Origin: Bacteroidales bacterium UBA5326
GTDB lineage: Bacteria > Bacteroidota > Bacteroidia > Bacteroidales > UBA932
Assembly (NCBI GenBank): GCA_002408205.1
Contig: DHQY01000014.1
Coordinates: 303,695 to 367,694 of the forward strand
Reading direction: 5' to 3'
DNA length: 64,000 nucleotides
Shown here: positions 1 through 7,740 of the stretch, piece by piece
How positions within the stretch are numbered: the first letter of the stretch is position 1
How the letters are laid out: each line of letters starts with the position of its first letter
Notes under the pieces: generated by a model
Database searches by the model: none
What the model was told of the DNA's origin: nothing
What the model saw: only the letters and a program-made list of their open reading frames with translations
Translations under genes and position numbers: made by a program

Positions 1-483
1 CGCGAGGTTTCCCTTTTCTGAATTTCCTGTGACGTTCTATGCAGGCTGTAGCGTATTTTGTGGCGTAGTGACGCAGATAGATGGGATCTGTGTGCGCCAA
101 ATTCAAGCGGGTAATTTTAAGTCGCTTATAATCTTGCTCTTAAAAATTCATAAGAAAAAATGGCGCATATAAATCCCAGCTGTATAGGCAAGGGTCAAAA
201 TCAATATAATCGCAAATAGCTAACAGTCTGTCAATTGACTTTTATCCGTATTTGACTCTTGACACTATGCTCGCTGGAAACGCAATGAATACGTGAGTGT
301 CAGATCAAGGGTCAAATAGCACTTGTGCGTAGAGTGTTGATATAATGCGTATTAACAATTTGTCGAATTTGACCCTTGACGACCAGGCCAAAGCTCCAAG
401 ACTCAGTCTGGAAACATTCTACGCAGTATTTATGGATTCATTGCATTTATTATATATATTTATCACAAAAAGTTAATAAAAAA
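1..483. other. unassigned left-edge region, no supported gene
   Basis: No convincing gene is seen in this 483-base stretch. Two frames are open through the left edge: a plus-strand frame that stops at about 172, and a minus-strand frame open from about 139 down to 1, rich in Lys, Arg, His and Tyr, that could begin at TTG 106. They overlap each other, so at most one is real, and neither is recognisable. The stretch looks AT-rich compared with neighbouring genes. Its clearest structure is a set of four related 12-13 bp motifs in alternating orientation between 189 and 380, listed separately. Confidence 0.5.
189..380. repeat. four alternating copies of a TTTGACCCTTGA-like motif
   Basis: Copies lie at 189-200 (CAAGGGTCAAAA), 251-263 (TTTGACTCTTGAC), 305-317 (TCAAGGGTCAAAT) and 367-379 (ATTTGACCCTTGA), in the order reverse, forward, reverse, forward. 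The last two are perfect 13-bp inverted repeats. The distances 189-263 and 306-380 are both 75 bp, so the array can be read as two 75-bp cassettes with inverted ends whose interiors differ. GACACT (261-266) and AGTGTC (296-301) add a further inverted pair. Function is unknown; multiple operator sites for the lipoprotein gene at 484 or recombination sites are both possible. Confidence 0.65.
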
Positions 484-1002
484 ATGTTTTTGCGAAACGT
501 AATTCCGTATTACATCATTCTGGTGTCTGGTGTATTTTTATCCGGTTGCGAAACAATTTGCAACAACTCACAAGTGGAATTATACCTGATCGATTCGTTC
601 AGCACAGTTGGTCATTCGACCCAAATAGATGAAATGACCGTAGTTACCGGAGCCGTTCCTCTACTCTGTTATTCAGATTTTCTTTCATACGATTCCGGTG
701 AATATACTTTTGAAATAACCGGCAGCGCACAGCAGAAAATAGAAGATCTTGAACATTCTACCCACGGAATAGCTTTTGCTATAAAGGCTGACAATACTCT
801 TATCTACACCGGATATTTCTGGCCTATGTATTCGTCCGCCAGCTGCGATTGGATTGTAATAGATCCATGTATGTCAAGTGTAGACAATAAACTGCAGGTA
901 AAGTTGGGATACCCCGGTCTCAACCCGGCCTTTCCTGTTCCCGACAGAAGAAATGATGAAAGGCTCTTACGGATATTCCGCCGTGATAATAAGCTGAAAT
1001 AG
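484..1002 (+). CDS. hypothetical lipoprotein
   Basis: This 172-residue protein starts with a lipoprotein signal: MFLR, a hydrophobic stretch, then a lipobox LSGC about residues 19-22. The ATG at 484 was chosen because a longer frame from TTG 376 would put about 36 unrelated residues in front of the signal peptide. The mature part has several Cys and aromatic residues but no motif that I recognise. It is predicted to be anchored in the outer or inner membrane facing the periplasm or surface. It stands alone between the motif array (189-380) and a bidirectional terminator (1026-1073), so it is probably monocistronic. Function unknown. Confidence 0.7.
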   Translation: MFLRNVIPYYIILVSGVFLSGCETICNNSQVELYLIDSFSTVGHSTQIDEMTVVTGAVPLLCYSDFLSYDSGEYTFEITGSAQQKIEDLEHSTHGIAFAIKADNTLIYTGYFWPMYSSASCDWIVIDPCMSSVDNKLQVKLGYPGLNPAFPVPDRRNDERLLRIFRRDNKLK

Positions 1003-1025
1003 GTGATTCACATTTTAGTGCATAC

Positions 1026-1073
1026 AAAAACCCCTCAGAATTAACGTTAAGTTGCTAATTTTGAGGGGTTTTC
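1026..1073. terminator. bidirectional intrinsic terminator
   Basis: AAAACCCCTCA at 1027-1037 pairs with TGAGGGGTTTT at 1062-1072, and the stem can be extended inward (GAATTA with TAATTT) with a single mismatch. A-rich sequence on the left and T-rich on the right give U-tracts in both directions. It lies between the lipoprotein gene (plus) and tRNA-Val (minus), so it can end both transcripts. Confidence 0.8.
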
Positions 1074-1080
1074 TTGTTTG

Positions 1081-1155
1081 TGGGAGCTGAGGGGATCGAA
1101 CCCCCGACCCTCTGCTTGTAAGGCAGATGCTCTAAACCAGCTGAGCTAAGCTCCC
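1081..1155 (-). tRNA. tRNA-Val (anticodon TAC)
   Basis: Read on the minus strand the sequence folds into a 75-nt cloverleaf. The acceptor stem GGGAGCT pairs with AGCTCCC and is followed by discriminator A. The D-arm has GCTCAGCTGGTTTAGAGC. The anticodon stem TCTGC/GCAGA closes loop CTTACAA, giving anticodon TAC, which reads GTA valine codons. The T-arm is GGGGG TTCGATC CCCTC-like. The 3' CCA is not encoded. A complete promoter lies 16 bp upstream. Confidence 0.95.
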
Positions 1156-1171
1156 TTTGTGTTAGGGACTG

Positions 1172-1202
1172 CAAAGGTAGATTTATTTTTCTTTCCTGCA
1201 AA
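1172..1202 (-). promoter_or_regulatory. Bacteroides-type promoter for tRNA-Val
   Basis: On the minus strand, TTTG (1199-1202) is followed by exactly 19 nt and then TACCTTTG (1172-1179), a full match to the TTTG-N19-TAnnTTTG -33/-7 consensus of the Bacteroides primary sigma factor. The tRNA 5' end is 16 bp further on. The -33 element lies inside the last codons of folC. Confidence 0.8.
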
Positions 1203-2472
1203 AAAATTTTTCCAGAACTTCCGCTACAGTAAACGTACTTCCGCCAATAAAGATCAAATCGCCGGGACCGGCCTGCGCCCTGGCATTGATAAATGCTTCT
1301 TCAATGGAAGGAAAGATTCGTCCGCTGAGTCCTTTCCCGGCCGCCCACGCGGCAAGGCTGGCTGCCGGGAGAGCCCTTTGAATCCGTGCCTGCGTAAAGA
1401 AATAAAAAGCATCGGACGGAAGAAACGGAGCAACTGGCTCAAGGTCCTTTCCGGTAACAAAACCCAGAATGATAAATAGTTTTTCGTAAGATTCACGGGC
1501 GAGCTGAACAGGCAGGTAACGGAGACCGTGTGCATTATGTCCCGTATCTGCTATAATGGCAGGCCGTTCGCCAAGTTTTTCCCAGCGGCCTCTGAGTCCC
1601 GTTATGGCTGAAGTATGACGCAGACCTTCCTGAATTTTCGCTAAAGAAAAAGGGAGAGCATCAAATGCCCCTTTCTTTTGCAGGACATCAAGCGCACAAA
1701 GAACGGTCTTAAGATTTTTCTCCTGATAACTGCCTTTCAGATCGAGTTCCGAGGTCAGAACAGCATTGTCTGTTGTATTGAAAGAAGCAAGAAATAATGG
1801 AATATCCAGTTCTTTGGCCCGGGCCTCAAAAACGGGGTAAGATTCCGGATCGTATTCTCCAATCACAGCGGGAACGCCGGGTTTCATGATGCCTGCTTTT
1901 TCGCCGGCAATCAAGGCTATGGTATGACCGAGGATATCACAATGTTCCAATCCTATATTTGTGATAACTGTCAGATCAAGCGCGTCCGCAGACAACACGT
2001 TGGTTGAATCCAGCCGGCCTCCAAGTCCTGCTTCGATAACGGCCACCTGGACATTTTTTGAGGCAAAATAGCGGAAAGCCATTGCCGTCGTTATTTCAAA
2101 GAAAGACGGGACGCCGGAAGCATCGGCCAGGTCCCTTTCCCTGATATACGTTTCTACAAAAGACGCCACAGCCTCCTCTTCTATCATCTGTCCGTCAATC
2201 TTTATTCTTTCCCTGAAATCAATCAGGTGGGGCGAGGTATATAATCCCGTGCGGTAACCAAGAGACTGGAAAACGGCAGCCAGCATATGCGAAACAGAGC
2301 CTTTGCCGTTGGTACCGGCAACGTGAACGGATCTGAATGCATCCTGCGGTTGGCCCAGCCAACGGGACAAAGTGAGCATTCGTTCCAGTCCGGGCTTATA
2401 ACCAGCCGCTCCAATATTTTGGTATTGAGGAAATTGAGAGTTCAAAAAGGCGATCGCTTTGTTGTAATTCAT
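1183..2472 (-). CDS. folC: bifunctional folylpolyglutamate/dihydrofolate synthase
   Basis: The protein of about 429 residues belongs to the Mur ligase/FolC family and adds glutamate to dihydropteroate or folate in the cytoplasm. Visible are the ATP-binding loop GTNGKGS (about residues 53-59), the following TSPHL motif near residue 78, the central ATPase domain with GLGGRLDSTN, and a C-terminal Mur ligase domain with DTGHN. ATG at 2472 is preferred over an upstream TTG at 2493, because MNYNKAIAFL matches where Bacteroides FolC proteins start. It is divergent from the phoH-like gene, and its 3' end contains the promoter of tRNA-Val. Confidence 0.92.
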   Translation of the reverse strand: MNYNKAIAFLNSQFPQYQNIGAAGYKPGLERMLTLSRWLGQPQDAFRSVHVAGTNGKGSVSHMLAAVFQSLGYRTGLYTSPHLIDFRERIKIDGQMIEEEAVASFVETYIRERDLADASGVPSFFEITTAMAFRYFASKNVQVAVIEAGLGGRLDSTNVLSADALDLTVITNIGLEHCDILGHTIALIAGEKAGIMKPGVPAVIGEYDPESYPVFEARAKELDIPLFLASFNTTDNAVLTSELDLKGSYQEKNLKTVLCALDVLQKKGAFDALPFSLAKIQEGLRHTSAITGLRGRWEKLGERPAIIADTGHNAHGLRYLPVQLARESYEKLFIILGFVTGKDLEPVAPFLPSDAFYFFTQARIQRALPAASLAAWAAGKGLSGRIFPSIEEAFINARAQAGPGDLIFIGGSTFTVAEVLEKFFCRKEK

Positions 2473-2531
2473 ACGGTGGACGAAGATAGACAATAATTTT
2501 TACTATCTTTAATGATTAAAACCATTTACAT

Positions 2532-3863
2532 ATGTCTAAATACCCCAAAATTTTTGTATTCGATACCAACGTGCTGCTACACGACCACAAATGCCTGGAC
2601 CATTTTCAGGAAAACGACATAGTCATTCCCATTATTGTACTGGAAGAACTTGATAAATTCAAGAAAGGCAACGATCAGATCAATTTCAATGCCCGTGAAT
2701 TTGCCAGGGAACTGGACAAGATCCTTGGAGACAAAATGCTTGACGGATGGATAGGCATGGGTCCCGGCAGAGGCCGTCTGAAAGTGGAAATGGGTCATCC
2801 GTTCCCCGAAGTCATGCAGGATTCTTTCTATGAAGATACCCCCGACCACCGCATATTGGTTGTGGCTCAATACATGAAGGAAAACAACCCGGACAGGCAG
2901 GTGATCCTCATTACAAAAGACGTCAATCTGAGAATCAAAGCCAAAGCCTTAAGTATACAGGCTCAGGATTATTTAACGGATAAAGTTAAAGAAGAGAGTA
3001 TTGTAAGCTTATCCAAGGGAATTGTCAAACTCAACCGCGTTGCTCCACAGACGATGGCCCGCCTGTACCAGACACCCGAAGGACTCAGTTCAAAGGATAT
3101 CAGACTCAAAGGCGCACACGCCAACCAATATTATATTTTGCGCAACAATAACGGCACGGCCATGGCCCGTTATGAAGCATCCACCCGCCGTCTGGTGCCT
3201 GTTTCTTCCCACAGGGCCTATGGAATATCGCCCAGGAACACCGAACAGAATTTTGCTCTCGATGCGTTACTGAACCCCAATATCAGCCTTGTCTCTTTAA
3301 CCGGTATCGCCGGAACGGGAAAAACACTGCTGGCCCTGGCAGCGGCACTGGCGCAGGAAGACGAGTACGACCAGATTCTGCTTGCACGCCCCGTTATTCC
3401 CCTGAAAAATCAGGAAATGGGTTTTCTGCCGGGAGATATTAAAGAAAAACTGGCCCCTTATATGCTGCCTCTCATGGATAACCTTAGTGTGATCAAAGGC
3501 CAGCTGAAGAGCAACAGCAGGGAATTCATCCGCATTGAAGAAATGCTTAAGAACGAGAAACTGCTCATATCGCCGCTTGCATATATTCGCGGACGAAGTC
3601 TTTCAAAAGTTTTCTTTATTGTGGACGAATCACAGAACCTGACGCCTCATGAGGTAAAGACAATTATTACCCGTGCCGGCGAAGGCAGCAAACTGGTGTT
3701 CACAGGAGATATTCATCAGATTGACCAGCCTTACCTGGACATGCATTCAAATGGCCTTACATATTTGACGGATAAAATGTTAGGACAAGAGCTCTTCGCG
3801 CATATCAACCTGGTTAAAGGAGAGCGCAGCCGGCTCGCAGAAGTTGCCGGTACGATATTGTAG
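2532..3863 (+). CDS. PhoH family protein with N-terminal PIN domain
   Basis: This 443-residue protein combines an N-terminal PIN (VapC-like nuclease) domain with a C-terminal PhoH ATPase domain, the PhoH2/YlaK arrangement. In the PIN part FVFDTNVLLHD (Asp about 11), LEELDK and the later ITKD carry the expected acidic residues. In the ATPase part GIAGTGKT (about 257-264) is Walker A, FFIVDESQNL (about 360) is Walker B and TGDIHQID follows. Members act on RNA as unwinding and cleaving enzymes; the cellular role is not settled. It stands between divergent folC and downstream ppdK, with a separate promoter for ppdK. Confidence 0.9.
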   Translation: MSKYPKIFVFDTNVLLHDHKCLDHFQENDIVIPIIVLEELDKFKKGNDQINFNAREFARELDKILGDKMLDGWIGMGPGRGRLKVEMGHPFPEVMQDSFYEDTPDHRILVVAQYMKENNPDRQVILITKDVNLRIKAKALSIQAQDYLTDKVKEESIVSLSKGIVKLNRVAPQTMARLYQTPEGLSSKDIRLKGAHANQYYILRNNNGTAMARYEASTRRLVPVSSHRAYGISPRNTEQNFALDALLNPNISLVSLTGIAGTGKTLLALAAALAQEDEYDQILLARPVIPLKNQEMGFLPGDIKEKLAPYMLPLMDNLSVIKGQLKSNSREFIRIEEMLKNEKLLISPLAYIRGRSLSKVFFIVDESQNLTPHEVKTIITRAGEGSKLVFTGDIHQIDQPYLDMHSNGLTYLTDKMLGQELFAHINLVKGERSRLAEVAGTIL

Positions 3864-3871
3864 ATTTTTGT

Positions 3872-3879
3872 TAATTTTG
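3872..3879 (+). promoter_or_regulatory. -7 promoter box upstream of ppdK
   Basis: TAATTTTG fits the Bacteroides -7 consensus TAnnTTTG and lies about 47 bp before the ppdK ATG. No good TTTG -33 element is seen at the expected distance. Confidence 0.5.
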
Positions 3880-3926
3880 CAGCCCCTAACCGACTTTAGT
3901 CCAAAACTAACCTTATAATATATTTT

Positions 3927-6644
3927 ATGTCAGAAATTAAACGAGTTTATTGCTTTGGTGGCAAAACCGCCGATGGCGATGGATCTATGCGAAATTTGCT
4001 GGGTGGCAAAGGGGCTAACCTGGCTGAGATGTGCCTGCTGGGCATCCCGGTACCTGCCGGTTTTACCATAACAACCGATGTATGTACCGAGTATTATGAA
4101 TTAGGATGCAACTACCCTAAAGATTTGTCTGCAGAAGTGGCCCAGGCTCTGAAGAAAACCGAAGATATCATGGGCACACGCTTTGGCGATCCTGAAAACC
4201 CGTTACTTGTATCGTGCCGTTCCGGAGCACGCAGCTCCATGCCCGGTATGATGGAAACTGTTCTCAATATCGGGTTATGTTCTGCGACCATCCCCGGACT
4301 TATCAAAAAAACCGGCAATCCCCGTTTTGTATACGATGCCTACCGTCGTCTGATCATGATGTTTTCAGACGTGGTAATGGAAAAAGCCGAAGGCATTGAA
4401 CCGGCAGAAGGTCAGGGCATCCGTGTTCAGCTCGATGGCATGCTGCATCGGCTCAAAGAAGAAAAAGGCTATAAAAACGATACCGACCTTACCGAAAAAG
4501 ATCTGATATGGCTGTGCGACGCATTTAAAAAACGCGTAGTGAACGTACTCGGCAAACCCTTCCCCGACGATGCCATGGAGCAACTTTGGGGCGGCGTTGG
4601 CGCCGTATTCAAATCCTGGAACGGCAAGCGCGCCATTTCGTACCGCCGTATTGAAGGTATCCCCGACGAATGGGGAACTGCCGTAACGGTACAATCTATG
4701 GTCTTCGGCAATATGGGAGACAAATCCGCCACAGGCGTGGCTTTCTCAAGAAACCCGGCAACGGGAGAGGCAAAATTTTACGGCGAATGGCTTGTGAATG
4801 CCCAGGGAGAAGACGTTGTTGCCGGTATCCGCACCCCCAACCCGCTGAACGAAGCCACAAAAAATGAACAAAATCACCATTTGCCTTCGCTGGAAACCTC
4901 CATGCCTAAGGTTTATGGTGAATTGAACCAGATACAGAAGAACCTCGAAGCCCATTTCCGCGACATGCAGGACATAGAGTTTACCATCCAGGACGGTCGT
5001 CTGTGGATGCTGCAATGCCGTGTGGGCAAGCGTACCGGAGTGGCTGCCCTCAATATGGCCATGGATATGCTGCTGGAAGGTCTCATCGACAGAAAAACAG
5101 CTGTAATGAGGGTTGCTCCCAATCAGTTAGACGAACTTCTTCACCCCATTCTGAACCCCGCTTCCGAAAAAGCCGCTACCGTCGTAGGCAAAGGATTGCC
5201 TGCCGGCCCTGGCGGAGCTGTGGGGCAGATCGTTTTTACGGCCCAAGACGCGGTTGACTGGCACAAAAGAGGAAAAAAGGTGATCCTTGTCCGGGAAGAA
5301 ACCAACCCTGAGGATGTGGAAGGAATGCGTGCTGCCGACGGGCTCCTTACCGCCCGCGGAGGTATGACCTCACACGCTGCTTTAGTGGCCCGAGGCTGGG
5401 GAAAATGCGCCATTGTAGGTTGTGACGCAGTACATATTAATATGGCTACCAGGGAACTGACCATTAACGGAAAGAAATATTCAGAGGGAGCAACATTCAG
5501 TCTGAACGGCACCCGGGGGTTTGTCTACGACCAGGCCATTGAAACCATGGATGCTTCTGAAAATCCCCGTTTCAAAGAATTTATGAAAATGGTGGATTCG
5601 TTCCGCACAATGGGCGTCCGTACCAACGCAGACACTCCCGAAGATGCGCAGATGGCGCTGAACTTCGGGGCCGAAGGGATTGGTCTGTTCCGCATTGAAC
5701 ATATGTTCTACGGCCTTAACTCCGAAGCTCCCCTTGCCAAACTCCGCAAAATGATCCTTTCAGATACGGTGGGAGAACGCAAACTCGCCCTGCATGAACT
5801 GGCACCCTATGTTAAAGCCGCTGCCAAACAGACTCTTAAAGTCATGGACGGTCTGCCTCTTACTTTCCGGCTGCTTGACCCGCCCCTGCATGAATTCGTG
5901 CCTCAGACACCCGACAAGCAAAAGGAACTGGCAGACGAACTGGGCATTACCATAGATGACGTAAAGAAACGGGGCGAACTCCTGCATGAAGTGAACCCGA
6001 TGATGGGACACCGCGGCGTACGTCTTGGTGTTTCGTATCCCGAGATTTCCGAAATGCAGTTCCGTGCCATTTTTACCGCCACGGCAGAACTGATCAAAGA
6101 AGGATACAACCCCAAACCCGAGATCATGATCCCTGTGACCGTTACGGTTAAAGAACTTGATAACCAGAAAATGATTGCAGAACAGGTCCATAAAGAGGTG
6201 GAACTGCAGTTTGGCATTATTTTCAATTATCTCTTTGGCACCATGATTGAAATACCCCGCGCTACCCTGGTTGCTGAAGAAATGGCAAAAACAGCCCAAT
6301 TCTTCTCCTTTGGAACCAACGACCTTACCCAGATGACTTTCGGGTTCTCCCGTGATGATATCGGCTCCTTTATGGGCAATTATATTAATAAAAAGATTCT
6401 GCCGTTCGATCCTTTCCAGCATATTGACCGGGAATCGGTGGGTAAGCTCATCCAGATGGGTATCGCCGGCGGACGTGCCACCAATCCGGATATTAAAATT
6501 GGTATTTGCGGTGAGCACGGAGGTGATCCCGAATCGGTACAATTCTGCTACGAATGCGGCCTTACTTATGTATCGTGTTCTCCCTTCCGTGTACCTATTG
6601 CCAGACTTGCCGCTGCGCAGGCTGCCATAAGGAATATGCAATAA
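3927..6644 (+). CDS. ppdK: pyruvate, phosphate dikinase
   Basis: This 905-residue enzyme interconverts pyruvate, ATP and phosphate with phosphoenolpyruvate, AMP and diphosphate in the cytoplasm. The domain order is complete: an N-terminal ATP-grasp nucleotide domain (GGKGANLAEM near the start), the central phosphohistidine domain with GGMTSHAA (catalytic His about residue 483), and the C-terminal PEP-binding TIM barrel with GICGEHGGDP (catalytic Cys about 861) and GTNDLTQ. The length fits bacterial PPDKs. It is transcribed from its own -7 box and ends in a strong intrinsic terminator, so it is probably monocistronic. Confidence 0.97.
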   Translation: MSEIKRVYCFGGKTADGDGSMRNLLGGKGANLAEMCLLGIPVPAGFTITTDVCTEYYELGCNYPKDLSAEVAQALKKTEDIMGTRFGDPENPLLVSCRSGARSSMPGMMETVLNIGLCSATIPGLIKKTGNPRFVYDAYRRLIMMFSDVVMEKAEGIEPAEGQGIRVQLDGMLHRLKEEKGYKNDTDLTEKDLIWLCDAFKKRVVNVLGKPFPDDAMEQLWGGVGAVFKSWNGKRAISYRRIEGIPDEWGTAVTVQSMVFGNMGDKSATGVAFSRNPATGEAKFYGEWLVNAQGEDVVAGIRTPNPLNEATKNEQNHHLPSLETSMPKVYGELNQIQKNLEAHFRDMQDIEFTIQDGRLWMLQCRVGKRTGVAALNMAMDMLLEGLIDRKTAVMRVAPNQLDELLHPILNPASEKAATVVGKGLPAGPGGAVGQIVFTAQDAVDWHKRGKKVILVREETNPEDVEGMRAADGLLTARGGMTSHAALVARGWGKCAIVGCDAVHINMATRELTINGKKYSEGATFSLNGTRGFVYDQAIETMDASENPRFKEFMKMVDSFRTMGVRTNADTPEDAQMALNFGAEGIGLFRIEHMFYGLNSEAPLAKLRKMILSDTVGERKLALHELAPYVKAAAKQTLKVMDGLPLTFRLLDPPLHEFVPQTPDKQKELADELGITIDDVKKRGELLHEVNPMMGHRGVRLGVSYPEISEMQFRAIFTATAELIKEGYNPKPEIMIPVTVTVKELDNQKMIAEQVHKEVELQFGIIFNYLFGTMIEIPRATLVAEEMAKTAQFFSFGTNDLTQMTFGFSRDDIGSFMGNYINKKILPFDPFQHIDRESVGKLIQMGIAGGRATNPDIKIGICGEHGGDPESVQFCYECGLTYVSCSPFRVPIARLAAAQAAIRNMQ

Positions 6645-6662
6645 ATACTCTGCTATTCCAAG

Positions 6663-6693
6663 AAAGCTGCCGGAAAATCCGGCAGCTTTTTTT
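6663..6693 (+). terminator. intrinsic terminator after ppdK
   Basis: AAAGCTGCCGGA (6663-6674) pairs perfectly with TCCGGCAGCTTT (6678-6689) around an AAA loop and runs into seven or more T residues. The T-run leads directly into the galE -7 box. Confidence 0.9.
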
Positions 6694-6700
6694 ATCTTTG
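6693..6700 (+). promoter_or_regulatory. -7 promoter box immediately before galE
   Basis: TATCTTTG matches TAnnTTTG exactly and ends five bases before the galE ATG at 6706. If used, transcription would begin at or next to the start codon, giving a leaderless or nearly leaderless mRNA. Confidence 0.5.
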
Positions 6701-6705
6701 AATCC

Positions 6706-7740
6706 ATGAAACAAAAGATACTGATCACCGGTGGTGCAGGCTTTATAGGAAGCCATACGGCCGTGGACCTGGTTCAGGCCGGTTACGACATTGTAATTAT
6801 CGATAATTTTTCCAATTCAGATACCACATGCCTCAAAGGCATTGAGCGGATTACCGGGAAAAAAGTCCCGTTTTATAACACAGACTGCTGCAATAAAGAG
6901 GCCTTACAACTTCTTTTCCGGGAACATCGCATAGACGCCGCCATCCACTTTGCAGCTTTTAAAGCGGTTGGAGAGAGCGTTCATGAGCCTTTGAAATATT
7001 ACAGAAACAACCTGCTTTCTTTTATTAACCTGCTTGATGTTATGAAGGAGAACGGAGGAGGCAGCGTGGTATTCTCTTCCTCTGCCACTGTATACGGTCA
7101 GGCAGACCAATTACCGGTCACCGAGGAAAGCCCCCGGAATCCGGCCAATTGCCCGTATGGAAGCACCAAACAAATGTGTGAGGATATTCTGAGGGACACG
7201 GCTACTGCGTTTCCTTCCATCAAAGGGATTATCTTGAGGTATTTCAATCCCATTGGAGCTCATCCCTCGGCCCTGATAGGAGAACTGCCCCGGGGTGTGC
7301 CCAACAACCTGGTCCCCTTTATAACCCAGACGGCCGCCGGGTTGAGACAGGAACTGAGTATTTACGGTGACGATTACAACACACCGGACGGTACGGCTCT
7401 CAGAGATTACATAGATATTATGGACCTGGCCCGTGCACATGCTGCCGCCCTAAGGCGCATGCTGGAGGGCAGAAACAAATCTTCCTGTGAAATATTTAAT
7501 GTTGGGACCGGAAAGGCATTATCCGTGCTGGAACTGGTGGAAAAATTCCAGCAGGTCAACGGTATTAAGCTTAATTACCGGATTACTTCCAGGCGACCCG
7601 GTGATATCGAAGCTATTTGGGCAGACACTTCGCTGGCCAACCGGGAACTTGGATGGAAAGCTGTCAGTTCCACGGAAGAGACCCTGGCTAATGCCTGGGC
7701 CTGGGAAAAGCACATCAGAGGGATAAAAGATGGAACCTAA
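6706..7740 (+). CDS. galE: UDP-glucose 4-epimerase
   Basis: A 344-residue extended short-chain dehydrogenase that interconverts UDP-glucose and UDP-galactose (Leloir pathway and surface polysaccharide precursors). GGAGFIGSH (about 8-16) binds NAD, SSSATVYG carries the catalytic Ser, and YGSTK supplies the Tyr-x-x-x-Lys pair. The C-terminal region with RPGDIEAIWAD is typical of GalE. The length matches the family. Its last 11 bases overlap the start of dgt, so the two are cotranscribed. Confidence 0.95.
   Translation: MKQKILITGGAGFIGSHTAVDLVQAGYDIVIIDNFSNSDTTCLKGIERITGKKVPFYNTDCCNKEALQLLFREHRIDAAIHFAAFKAVGESVHEPLKYYRNNLLSFINLLDVMKENGGGSVVFSSSATVYGQADQLPVTEESPRNPANCPYGSTKQMCEDILRDTATAFPSIKGIILRYFNPIGAHPSALIGELPRGVPNNLVPFITQTAAGLRQELSIYGDDYNTPDGTALRDYIDIMDLARAHAAALRRMLEGRNKSSCEIFNVGTGKALSVLELVEKFQQVNGIKLNYRITSRRPGDIEAIWADTSLANRELGWKAVSSTEETLANAWAWEKHIRGIKDGT

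Noticed and set aside
305..379. Phase-variable invertible promoter
   Set aside because: The inverted repeats fit, but the 49-bp spacer holds no TAnnTTTG box on either strand, and no invertase gene is seen. Kept only as a possibility in the findings.
189..380. CRISPR array or integron attC sites
   Set aside because: The four motifs alternate in orientation, are only 12-13 bp long and the pattern of attC core sites is missing; no cas or integrase gene is present.
376..483. Longer start (TTG 376) for the first lipoprotein gene
   Set aside because: It places about 36 unrelated residues before a clear lipoprotein signal peptide that begins at ATG 484, and it lies inside the repeat array.
5760..6728. 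Long minus-strand frame opposite ppdK
   Set aside because: It covers the conserved PEP-binding domain of ppdK; codon pattern and conservation belong to ppdK.
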